A stretch of 5,093 nt of DNA from Pseudonocardiaceae bacterium (GTDB taxonomy: Bacteria > Actinomycetota > Actinomycetes > Mycobacteriales > Pseudonocardiaceae), in the NCBI GenBank assembly GCA_025937115.1, contig JAICSB010000281.1, positions 1 through 5,093 of the forward strand, given 5' to 3'. This document shows positions 1-4,855 of this stretch, one piece after another (position 1 is the first letter of the stretch; each line of letters opens with the position of its first letter). The notes below the pieces were generated by a model that ran no database searches, had not been told where the DNA came from, and saw only the letters and a program-made list of their open reading frames with translations. Both the position numbers and the translations under genes were made by a program.

Positions 1-1713
1 ATGGACGCCGGCAACATGATCAAGCCGATGCTGGCCCGCGGCGAGCTGCGCATGGTCGGCGCGACCACGCTCGACGAGTACCGCGAGCACATCGAGAAGG
101 ACCCGGCCCTCGAGCGCCGCTTCCAGCAGGTCTACGTCGGCGAGCCCTCGGTCGAGGACACCATCGGCATCCTCCGGGGCTTGAAGGAACGCTACGAGGT
201 GCACCACGGCGTGCGGATCACCGACGCCGCGCTGGTCGCCGCCGCGACCCTGTCCGACCGTTACATCACCGCCCGGTTCCTGCCGGACAAGGCGATCGAC
301 CTGGTCGACGAGGCCGCCTCCCGGCTGCGGATGGAGATCGACTCCCGGCCGGTGGAGATCGACGAGGTGGAGCGCGCGGTGCGCCGGCTGGAGATCGAGG
401 AGATGGCGCTGGCCAAGGAGTCCGATCCGGCTTCGGTGCAGCGGCTGGCCACATTGCGGGCCGAGCTCGCCGACCGCCGGGAGACCCTCGCTGAGCTGAG
501 CACCCGCTGGCAGAACGAGAAGACCGCCATCGAGGCCACCCGGGAGCTCAAAGAGCAGCTGGAGCAGCTGCGCGGCGAGTCCGAGCGCGCTGAGCGCGAC
601 GGTGATCTGGGCCTGGCTGCCGAGCTGCGCTACGGCAAGATCCCCGGCCTGGAGAAGCAGCTCGCCGAGGCCACCGCGTCCGCGCGGGACCCGCAGGTGA
701 TGCTCAAGGAGGAAGTCGGCCCCGACGATGTCGCCGACGTTGTCTCCGCGTGGACCGGGATCCCCGCGGGCCGGCTGCTGGAAGGTGAGACCGCCAAGCT
801 GCTGCGGATGGAGAAAGAGCTCAGCCGCCGGGTGGTCGGCCAGCCCGAAGCGGTGCGCGCGGTGTCGGATGCGGTCCGAAGGGCCCGCGCCGGCGTCGCC
901 GACCCGGACCGTCCGACCGGATCGTTCATGTTCCTCGGGCCCACCGGTGTCGGTAAGACCGAGCTGGCCAAGGCGCTCGCGGAGTTCCTGTTCGACGACG
1001 AGCGCGCCATGGTGCGCATCGACATGAGCGAGTACTCCGAGAAGCACTCGGTGGCTCGCCTGGTCGGGGCTCCGCCCGGCTACGTCGGCTACGACCAGGG
1101 CGGGCAGCTCACCGAGGCGGTTCGCCGCCGGCCCTACAGCGTGGTGCTGCTCGACGAGGTGGAAAAAGCGCACTCCGACGTCTTCGACGTGCTGCTGCAG
1201 GTACTCGACGACGGCCGGTTGACCGACGGGCAGGGCCGCACGGTGGACTTCCGCAACACCATCCTGGTGCTCACCTCCAACCTGGGCTCGGCGGCGCTGG
1301 CCGATCCCACGCTGGATGACTGGCAGCGCACCGATGCTGTGCTCGGTGTGGTGCGCCGGCACTTCAAGCCCGAGTTCCTCAACCGGCTCGACGACCTGGT
1401 GGTGTTCCACTCACTGTCCACTGAGGAGCTGACCGCCATCGTGGACATCCAGATCGGGCAGCTGGCGCGCCGGTTGGCCGCTCGCCGCCTGGAGCTGGAC
1501 GTCACCGACGCGGCCAAGGAGTGGCTGGCGATGGGCGGCTTCGACCCGCTCTACGGCGCGCGCCCGCTGCGCCGGCTGGTGCAGTCCGCGATCGGCGACC
1601 AGCTCGCCCACGCCCTGCTGGCGGGTGAGATCACCGACGGCGACACCGGCCGCGTCGACCTCGACGGCAGTGCCGCCGGCGTCCCCGGCGCCCTCACCGT
1701 CACCCGCGCCTGA
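1..1713 (+). CDS. clpB: ATP-dependent chaperone ClpB (protein disaggregase), 5'-truncated by window edge
   Basis: ClpB is a cytosolic hexameric AAA+ unfoldase that, with DnaK/DnaJ/GrpE, threads aggregated proteins through its central pore. The 570 visible residues correspond to roughly residue 290 onward of the usual ~850-residue protein. The first ATG (MDAGNM) lies inside the first nucleotide-binding domain, so it is a window cut and not a start. Seen in order: the end of NBD1 with GATTLDEY (20-27) and the double arginine of ALERRF (36-41, the usual arginine fingers); the [12 protein letters not shown] segment (94-105); a charged coiled-coil middle domain (about 115-235); then NBD2 with WTGIP (251-255), Walker A GPTGVGKT (313-320), pore loop GYVGY (360-364), Walker B VVLLDE (381-386), sensor-1 TSN (425-427), and sensor-2 GAR (519-521). 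All catalytic residues of NBD2 are intact. The extended M domain separates it from ClpA and ClpC. The C-terminal tail (about 555-570) is Ala/Gly-rich and poorly conserved. The neighbour downstream is convergent. Confidence 0.97.
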   Translation: MDAGNMIKPMLARGELRMVGATTLDEYREHIEKDPALERRFQQVYVGEPSVEDTIGILRGLKERYEVHHGVRITDAALVAAATLSDRYITARFLPDKAIDLVDEAASRLRMEIDSRPVEIDEVERAVRRLEIEEMALAKESDPASVQRLATLRAELADRRETLAELSTRWQNEKTAIEATRELKEQLEQLRGESERAERDGDLGLAAELRYGKIPGLEKQLAEATASARDPQVMLKEEVGPDDVADVVSAWTGIPAGRLLEGETAKLLRMEKELSRRVVGQPEAVRAVSDAVRRARAGVADPDRPTGSFMFLGPTGVGKTELAKALAEFLFDDERAMVRIDMSEYSEKHSVARLVGAPPGYVGYDQGGQLTEAVRRRPYSVVLLDEVEKAHSDVFDVLLQVLDDGRLTDGQGRTVDFRNTILVLTSNLGSAALADPTLDDWQRTDAVLGVVRRHFKPEFLNRLDDLVVFHSLSTEELTAIVDIQIGQLARRLAARRLELDVTDAAKEWLAMGGFDPLYGARPLRRLVQSAIGDQLAHALLAGEITDGDTGRVDLDGSAAGVPGALTVTRA

Positions 1714-1734
1714 CCCCCGCCCGCGCCTGACCCC
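1703..1734. repeat. Perfect 15-bp direct repeat spanning the clpB stop codon
   Basis: CCCGCGCCTGACCCC occurs at 1703-1717 and again at 1720-1734, a 17-bp period. The first copy contains the last codons and TGA stop of clpB; the second repeats both in non-coding DNA. A third, partial echo (CCTCGCCTGCGCC) follows. It is most simply read as a slippage duplication of the gene's end. Confidence 0.85.
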
Positions 1735-1736
1735 TC

Positions 1737-1769
1737 GCCTGCGCCAGCGCCGCCCGCGTCGGCGCAGGC
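1737..1769 (+). terminator. GC-rich hairpin downstream of clpB
   Basis: GCCTGCGCC (1737-1745) pairs perfectly with GGCGCAGGC (1761-1769) around a 15-nt loop. No T-tract follows directly, so it is not a classical intrinsic terminator by itself. Its right arm shares two bases (1768-1769) with the larger inverted repeat that follows, so the two structures would compete at their edge. Confidence 0.45.
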
Positions 1770-1832
1770 CGTGAACTCGACGTCACCGACGTTTTTCGCT
1801 CTTGTTTACGTCGGTTTTGTCGAGTTCACGGC
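1768..1832. terminator. Two-part inverted repeat between convergent genes, likely transcription terminator
   Basis: The outer arms GCCGTGAACTCGAC (1768-1781) and GTCGAGTTCACGGC (1819-1832) are perfect 14-bp reverse complements. Inside them, ACCGACGT (1785-1792) pairs with ACGTCGGT (1808-1815), with a 3x3 internal loop and a 15-nt T-rich terminal loop. The inner stem is followed on the plus strand by TTTT (1815-1818), which fits intrinsic termination of clpB. The outer stem reads the same from both sides and contains the DUF397 stop codon (1826-1828). It could therefore serve both convergent transcripts; this is inference. Confidence 0.7.
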
Positions 1833-2077
1833 ACTGGGCCACGGCGGAGGGTGGTGAGGAAGACTTGCCAGGCGGGGGTGGGGACGGTTAGGGCGGGGCC
1901 GTGGGGGTCTTTGGAGTCGCGCACCAGGACTCGGTCCGGTGCTGGCGCGACCTGGACACAGGCACCGTTGCCGCCGCTGTAGCTGCTGGTGCGCCAACCG
2001 ACCTGGACGCAGTTACCGCTTCCGCCGCTGTAGCTGCTGGTGTGCCAGACAATGCTGCCCGGCTCACGCGCGGTCAT
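1826..2077 (-). CDS. DUF397 domain protein (Scr2-like partner of XRE/DUF5753 regulator)
   Basis: This encodes a small protein of about 83 residues. DUF397 proteins are common in actinomycetes, almost always next to an XRE/DUF5753 regulator, and pairs such as Scr1/Scr2 of Streptomyces coelicolor act together in developmental or antibiotic control; the biochemical role of DUF397 is not well defined. The family signature is clear: WRTSSYSGG, GACVQV, VLVRDSKDPHGPAL and AWQVFLTTLR. The SSYSGG...CVQV element occurs twice in tandem, 17 residues apart, so the protein has an extra N-terminal copy. The start at 2077 (MTAREPG) is preferred because GGAGAGG lies 6 nt upstream (2084-2090); ATGs at 2080, 2092 and 2122 are alternatives. 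The chosen start overlaps the end of the regulator gene by 14 nt, which suggests translational coupling in one operon. The stop lies inside the terminator-like inverted repeat. Confidence 0.88.
   Translation of the reverse strand: MTAREPGSIVWHTSSYSGGSGNCVQVGWRTSSYSGGNGACVQVAPAPDRVLVRDSKDPHGPALTVPTPAWQVFLTTLRRGPVP
1948..2047 (-). repeat. 51-bp tandem duplication inside the DUF397 gene
   Basis: Two 49-bp units (1948-1996 and 1999-2047) repeat with a 51-bp period and match at 43 of 49 positions. They encode the two copies of the W-x-TSSYSGG-x-G-x-CVQV element. The period is exactly 17 codons, so the frame is kept. Differences include synonymous and conservative changes (Ser/Asn, Asn/Ala, His/Arg), consistent with an older duplication under protein-level selection. 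Confidence 0.85.
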
Positions 2078-2938
2078 CATGATCCTCTCCATCCGCGTAG
2101 AGCTCGGTTGCCAGGGCGGCAATCAGCTCCCTCGATTGTCCCTCGCTCAGTGCAGTATCCGCCAGCGCCGCCAGGATGCGCCGGTAGGCCCGAATTTCCT
2201 CCGGCCGTTCCAGAAATAGGCTGGAGGTCTCACTTTCCAGATACCCCACCGGTTTGAACTCGGCGAACTCCATCAGCCGGAACGCCCCGGTCATCGCCGC
2301 GTGCGCGCCGAGCGCGATCGGCACCACCCGCAACGTCAGGTACGAGCGCGTCGACATCCACCGCAGTTGGCGCAACTGCTCGGCCATCACCGCGGGGCCA
2401 CCCACCGGGGTGCGCAGAACGGACTCGTGCAGATAGAAGGTGAAGGTGGCCGGACGGTCCCGGCTGAACAGGCTTTGGCGGGCCAGCCGGGCGGCCACCC
2501 GGTCCGCCACTTCCTCGGGCGGCACGTTGACGTTGCGGCTGATCACCGCTCGGGCATACTGGCCGGTCTGCAGCAGACCGGGGACAATAATCGCCTCGAA
2601 GTCGCTGATCGCGACCGCCTTGTTCTCGTGGTCGATCAGCGTGACGAGCTGTTTGGCATCCGGGAGCCGTGCTGCTGGAACCAGCCCGGGGTGTCCTGAT
2701 CCCGGCACAGCGCCAGCAGCCGGTCGCGCTGCGGGCCCTTGACCCGGCACACCCCGAGAAACGCCGCGATGTCCACCTCACTGGCCTGGCGTTTCCCGGT
2801 CAGCAACATCGAGACGAAACTCGGTGACCAGCTGAGCATCGCAGCGGCCTGCTTGCCGGTCAGCCCCGCGGCCTCCATGGCCTGGCGCAGGCCATCACCC
2901 AGTTCCCGGCTGCGAATCGTCGGCTCGCGATGTGGCAT
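2064..2938 (-). pseudogene. XRE-family transcriptional regulator with DUF5753 (Scr1-like) domain, split by a one-base frameshift
   Basis: The upstream frame gives 93 good residues from MPHREPT: an XRE helix-turn-helix (about residues 26-50, LTGKQAAAML then SPSFVSMLLTGKR) and the linker PGWFQQHGSR. It then runs into a stop at 2636-2638. The DUF5753 half continues in another frame from about 2660 to the stop at 2064: LVTLIDHENKAVAISDF, VPGLLQTGQYARAV, GGPAVMAEQLRQLRW, LRVVPIALGAHAAM, FRLMEFAEF and a C-terminal LSEGQSRELI. Family members read continuously from HGSR into the TLIDHE segment. Restoring one base in the run at 2660-2664 (for example GG to GGG on the coding strand) gives HGSR-DAKQLVTLIDHE and a 291-residue protein, the usual length. 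The start at 2938 has a strong GGGAGGTG site 5 nt upstream; the longer start at 2992 adds residues not typical of the family. As written, the sequence would give a DNA-binding stub without its partner domain. It may be a real mutation or a sequencing error. Confidence 0.85.
2084..2090 (-). promoter_or_regulatory. Ribosome binding site deciding the DUF397 start
   Basis: On the minus strand GGAGAGG lies 6 nt before the ATG at 2077 and 3 nt before the ATG at 2080. It sits inside the end of the upstream regulator gene and favours the short start over ATGs at 2092 and 2122. Confidence 0.55.
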
Positions 2939-2943
2939 GGTGA

Positions 2944-2951
2944 CACCTCCC
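2944..2951 (-). promoter_or_regulatory. Ribosome binding site of the XRE regulator
   Basis: On the minus strand GGGAGGTG lies 5 nt before the ATG at 2938. It decides in favour of this start over the in-frame ATG at 2992. Confidence 0.7.
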
Positions 2952-2959
2952 GGCGCATG

Positions 2960-2965
2960 ATCATA
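2960..2965 (-). promoter_or_regulatory. Possible -10 box of the XRE/DUF397 operon
   Basis: The minus strand reads TATGAT, one mismatch from TATAAT, 21 nt before the regulator's ATG. It would give a leader of about 15 nt that just includes the ribosome binding site. No convincing -35 lies 16-18 nt upstream, so this is tentative; the palindrome at 3002-3018 would sit about 50 bp upstream of transcription start. Confidence 0.3.
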
Positions 2966-3001
2966 GATCCCGCTGTCGCGAAATTCGGCCAACTATGCTG
3001 G

Positions 3002-3018
3002 ATTCACCAGTGGTGAAT
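3002..3018. promoter_or_regulatory. Perfect 17-bp palindrome, candidate operator in the divergent intergenic region
   Basis: ATTCACCAGTGGTGAAT is a perfect palindrome with 8-bp arms around a central G. It lies between the divergent starts at 2938 and 3098, where an autoregulating XRE dimer would be expected to bind. Assigning it to this regulator is inference from position and symmetry. Confidence 0.6.
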
Positions 3019-3021
3019 ACA

Positions 3022-3050
3022 TTGCATGACCAATGGTGAACCGATTACCT
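3022..3050 (+). promoter_or_regulatory. Possible promoter of the small Cys-rich gene
   Basis: TTGCAT (3022-3027) and TTACCT (3045-3050) are separated by exactly 17 nt and would give a leader of about 40 nt before the ATG at 3098. The -35 is good and the -10 weak. The degenerate half-site (3029-3041) lies in the spacer and the palindrome just upstream, so repression by occlusion would be possible. Confidence 0.3.
3029..3041. promoter_or_regulatory. Second, degenerate operator-like half-site
   Basis: ACCAATGGTGAAC repeats the core and right arm of the palindrome at 3002-3018 (ACCAGTGGTGAAT) with its left arm degraded. The two centres (3010 and 3033) are 23 bp apart, about two helical turns, which would suit two dimers side by side. 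Confidence 0.45.
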
Positions 3051-3085
3051 GATCGTCGGCGGGGTAGCGGACCTCGTCCGACCTC

Positions 3086-3092
3086 GGGAGGT
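3086..3092 (+). promoter_or_regulatory. Ribosome binding site of the small Cys-rich gene
   Basis: GGGAGGT lies 5 nt before the ATG at 3098, a strong site that fixes this start. Confidence 0.7.
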
Positions 3093-3097
3093 ATCCG

Positions 3098-3418
3098 ATG
3101 AGCACACTGTCACCCGCGTGCGCCGACGCTTTCGGCCTGCTGCGGGAAGACCTCTACATTCATCTGGAGGAGGCCGACTGCCTGGCGACTCAGGATGGCG
3201 AGTGGTCCGGCGACGATATAGAGACGGCGCGCGGGCTCATTAGCGATCTGGTGCTGGCGCTGCGCGGATTGCTGGCCGAGCACCGACTACAGCCCAGCGG
3301 TGACTGCCAGATTTGTACGTCGGTATGGCCCTGCCCGGTAGTGACCACCATTCACGCCATCGTGAAGGACCCCGAACGCCAGTTCGTCGCCATCCTCCGG
3401 GCCAGGTCAGATGACTGA
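3098..3418 (+). CDS. Small hypothetical protein with H/C-x2-C-x5-C cluster, divergent from the XRE/DUF397 pair
   Basis: The 106-residue product has no signal peptide or membrane segment. Residues 10-62 look mostly helical and acidic (LLREDLYIHLEEADCL, then ARGLISDLVLALRGLLAEH). A compact cysteine motif follows: H62-x7-C70-x2-C73-x5-C79 in SGDCQICTSVWPCP, then a helical tail VVTTIHAIVKDPERQF. The four residues could bind one zinc ion; this is inference. Small actinomycete proteins with a comparable C-x2-C...WPCP element are often seen near XRE/DUF397 regulators, from general familiarity and not from a search. The start is supported by a strong ribosome binding site. Its 160-bp upstream region is shared with the divergent regulator and holds operator-like repeats, so it is a likely target of that regulator. 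The function is unknown: it could be a third component of the regulatory set or an effector it controls. The same frame reopens after the TGA to a second stop at 3443-3445 (LPQPPPIR), inside the direct repeat. Confidence 0.8.
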   Translation: MSTLSPACADAFGLLREDLYIHLEEADCLATQDGEWSGDDIETARGLISDLVLALRGLLAEHRLQPSGDCQICTSVWPCPVVTTIHAIVKDPERQFVAILRARSDD

Positions 3419-3438
3419 TTGCCACAGCCGCCGCCGAT

Positions 3439-3462
3439 CCGCTAACCCCACCGCTCCGAAGC
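3439..3462 (+). repeat. Left copy of direct repeat flanking the toxin-antitoxin module
   Basis: This 24-nt copy begins CCGCTAACCCCAC and ends CTCCGAAGC. It matches the copy at 4077-4101 at 23 of 25 aligned positions, with one substitution and one missing C. Matching stops sharply at both ends. It lies 38 bp before the antitoxin start. Confidence 0.8.
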
Positions 3463-3464
3463 TG

Positions 3465-3503
3465 AGGACATGGGGTATCACTTTGGTATCATGGTGGGTA
3501 TGG
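3465..3503 (+). promoter_or_regulatory. Promoter/operator of the toxin-antitoxin operon, probably leaderless
   Basis: A -35-like AGGACA (3465-3470) is followed after 16 nt by a -10-like TATCAT (3487-3492), then 7 nt and the ATG at 3500. This spacing puts the transcription start at or next to the ATG, a common actinomycete leaderless arrangement, and no good Shine-Dalgarno is present. GGTATCA occurs at 3474-3480 and 3485-3491, one helical turn (11 bp) apart, with a weaker GGTATGG at 3497-3503. Such in-phase half-sites are what ribbon-helix-helix dimers bind side by side, and they cover the -10 box, so autorepression by the antitoxin is likely. Confidence 0.5.
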
Positions 3504-3706
3504 CGATGACTTTGCGGCTCACGGAGGATGAGGCTCAAGCATTGCGCGCTCAGGCTGAAATCGAGCAACGCTCCATGCAAGACGTGGCCCGGGCGGCGGT
3601 TCGCGAGTATGTGCAGCGTCGCTGCGCTGCCGCGCAGGTTGACGAAGCGCTGGACGTGTTGATCCCGCGCTACGCCGGCCTGCTCGACCGCCTCGGCAAC
3701 GCGTGA
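3500..3706 (+). CDS. Ribbon-helix-helix (CopG/Arc-like) antitoxin of a Doc-type toxin-antitoxin module
   Basis: The 68-residue protein begins MAMTLRLTEDEAQALRAQAE and continues EQRSMQDVARAAVREYVQRR. This is the ribbon-helix-helix pattern: a short beta strand (TLRLT) that pairs in the dimer and inserts into the DNA major groove, then two helices. The C-terminal part (about 45-68, DEALDVLIPRYAGLLDRL) should be the toxin-binding tail. It is expected to neutralise the Doc toxin encoded next and, as a dimer with the toxin as corepressor, repress its own operon. ATGs at 3470, 3491 and 3506 are in frame too. Start 3500 is preferred because family members begin MAMTLRLT and because the -10 box lies 7 nt upstream. 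The toxin start overlaps its stop by 4 nt. Classical Doc partners are Phd-fold antitoxins; here the partner is ribbon-helix-helix, a combination that also occurs in actinomycetes. Confidence 0.87.
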   Translation: MAMTLRLTEDEAQALRAQAEIEQRSMQDVARAAVREYVQRRCAAAQVDEALDVLIPRYAGLLDRLGNA

Positions 3707-4083
3707 CGCGCCACCTCACCCTCGAGCTGCTGCTACGGATCGCCGAGCGGGTCTGCGGAGCACCGGTACAGGTGCGGGACTACGGCCTCCTCGCGTCGAC
3801 GCCCGCCAGGCCCGCGGCCACCGTCTTCGGTCCTGACGCGTATCCCACTCTGCACAGCAAAGCAGCGGCACTGCTGCATTCGCTTGCCAATAATCATGCC
3901 CATGTCGACGGCAACAAGAGGCTCGCGTGGGCCGCGACCGCAGTGTTGATGTGGATCAATGGGAACGACCTCGACGCGCCTGAGGACGACGCGTTCGACC
4001 TGGTAATCGCCGTCGCCGACGGATCGCTGACCGACGTCGAGAAGAGCGCAGAACGGCTAGCCGGATGGAGTCGGCCCCGCTAA
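3703..4083 (+). CDS. doc: Doc/Fic-family toxin (death-on-curing type)
   Basis: The 126-residue length equals that of phage P1 Doc. The family core is clear: VRDYGLLASTPARPAAT (24-40), a helix KAAALLHSLANNH (53-65) and the catalytic loop H65-A-H-V-D-G-N-K-R73. The Lys at 72, in place of the Gly of AMP-transferring Fic proteins (HxFxDGNGR), is the Doc hallmark; P1 Doc phosphorylates elongation factor EF-Tu and so halts translation. The motif's third position, usually Phe or Leu, is His here; the catalytic His, Asp, Asn, Lys and Arg are all kept, so an active enzyme is likely but untested. The C-terminal segment (about 96-118, AFDLVIAVADGSL) matches Doc's final helices. The GTG start overlaps the antitoxin stop as GTGA, implying coupled translation with antitoxin first. 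The TAA stop lies within the right flanking direct repeat. Confidence 0.92.
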   Translation: MTRHLTLELLLRIAERVCGAPVQVRDYGLLASTPARPAATVFGPDAYPTLHSKAAALLHSLANNHAHVDGNKRLAWAATAVLMWINGNDLDAPEDDAFDLVIAVADGSLTDVEKSAERLAGWSRPR

Positions 4084-4101
4084 CCCCACAGCTCCCGAAG
4101 C
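4077..4101 (+). repeat. Right copy of direct repeat flanking the toxin-antitoxin module
   Basis: This 25-nt copy begins CCGCTAACCCCAC and ends CTCCCGAAGC. It includes the last toxin codon and the TAA stop (4081-4083). Start to start, the two copies are 638 bp apart and enclose exactly the antitoxin/toxin operon with its promoter. Confidence 0.8.
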
Positions 4102-4135
4102 GCAGCGCGCACGCAAGATCCGGCGTGTGCTGCGT
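4100..4135 (+). terminator. Strong hairpin after the toxin gene, possible terminator without T-tract
   Basis: GCGCACGC (4107-4114) pairs with GCGTGTGC (4123-4130) across an 8-nt loop, with one G-T pair. After a 2-nt bulge (4105-4106) five more pairs (4100-4104 with 4131-4135, one of them G-T) extend the stem. No run of T follows. It could attenuate read-through from the toxin into the next gene or protect the toxin mRNA's 3' end. Confidence 0.45.
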
Positions 4136-4138
4136 GGA

Positions 4139-4855
4139 ATGGGCGGGGTGCGCAGATACGCTCGGGCGGTGTCGGAGTGGGTGTGGTTTGTGATCGCGGG
4201 GCTGGCGGCTGCCGGCGGTGGTGCGCTGCTGGCCGTCGATGGCGGGCGGCATAGCGCGCACCAGCGGGAACGGCGTCGCTGGGCGGCGCTTCGGGGATGG
4301 CGGTTCGTCCTGTCCGACCCGGTGGTGGCCGATCGTTGGCGCCATGGCGTGATCGCTCGGGGCGGCGCGGGGCTGGCCAAGGACCTGGTGATCGGCAGCT
4401 TGTTCACCCCGCTGGGTCGTCGCGCGGTACAGATCTTCGATCACGAGCAGGGCGGTCAGGTCTCCAGCGTGGTAGTCGCGGTGCAGCGCCGCATTCATAC
4501 CGCTGGCCTGGTCGCCGAGTTGTGGATGCCCGACCAGCCGCTACCGCAGGATCCCGGTCTGCACATGCTGGGGCCGGTGGGAGACCGGGTCGCGCTGGTC
4601 AACGAGCCGGACCGGGTCGGCCCACTGACGTCAGCCGAATTCGTTCTGGCCATCAACGCGCTGGGCGGCGACATTTCCGTCGCCTGGATAGAACAGGACT
4701 GGGTGTTGGCCGCGGCGCCGTGCGATGCCACCCCGTCGCGGTTGGAGCGGCTGCTGCGTGTTCTGGACGAGATCGCTGATCTGCTCGATGCCGCCCACCT
4801 CGACAACGCTACTGAGCCCGCCGAGTTCGCCGATTTCTTCCGTCCGGGCCAATAG
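4139..4855 (+). CDS. Membrane-anchored hypothetical protein, single N-terminal transmembrane segment
   Basis: The 238-residue product has a hydrophobic span at about residues 14-33 (WVWFVIAGLAAAGGGALLAV) followed by an Arg-rich stretch (HQRERRRWAALRGWRF), so the large C-terminal part is probably cytoplasmic. The segment RRRWAALRGWRFVLSDPVVADRW resembles an actinomycete family of unknown function that pairs a short membrane anchor with a soluble domain; recognition is by pattern only. The rest alternates strands and turns, has no cysteine pair or visible catalytic motif, and ends in a helix (RLERLLRVLDEIADLLDAAH) and an acidic tail. The ATG at 4139 is chosen; GTG at 4127 would lie inside the hairpin at 4100-4135, and GTG at 4148 or 4169 is possible. 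None has a good ribosome binding site. It lies 55 bp after the toxin stop on the same strand but shows no functional link to it. Confidence 0.72.
   Translation: MGGVRRYARAVSEWVWFVIAGLAAAGGGALLAVDGGRHSAHQRERRRWAALRGWRFVLSDPVVADRWRHGVIARGGAGLAKDLVIGSLFTPLGRRAVQIFDHEQGGQVSSVVVAVQRRIHTAGLVAELWMPDQPLPQDPGLHMLGPVGDRVALVNEPDRVGPLTSAEFVLAINALGGDISVAWIEQDWVLAAAPCDATPSRLERLLRVLDEIADLLDAAHLDNATEPAEFADFFRPGQ

Noticed and set aside
1..3. The first ATG as a true clpB start (short ClpB isoform)
   Set aside because: It lies in the middle of NBD1 between Walker B and the arginine fingers, and there is no upstream sequence to judge; it is simply where the window begins.
261..1517. Several open frames of 60-131 residues on the minus strand and a 99-residue plus-strand frame inside clpB
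   Set aside because: They overlap a highly conserved ClpB coding region, have Ser/Arg-rich low-complexity translations typical of GC-rich antisense frames, and show no ribosome binding sites.
2636..2700. Programmed -1 ribosomal frameshifting joining the two regulator halves
   Set aside because: The overlap has no X-XXY-YYZ slippery heptamer in the upstream frame and no clear downstream stem. A one-base deletion explains the spacing better.
1901..2750. Plus-strand open frames (1901-2257, 2301-2699, 2440-2742) over the DUF397/XRE genes
   Set aside because: The minus-strand translations match known families across the same region; the plus frames resemble no known protein.
3068..3086. Small hairpin CGGAC-CTC-GTCCG and the GACCTCG direct repeat in the leader of the Cys-cluster gene
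   Set aside because: The stem is only 5 bp and the repeat 7 bp; neither is clearly beyond chance, and no riboswitch-like fold was recognised.
3956..4498. A 180-residue minus-strand open frame
   Set aside because: It runs antisense to the toxin's end and the membrane protein gene and has a Pro/Arg/His-rich shadow composition.
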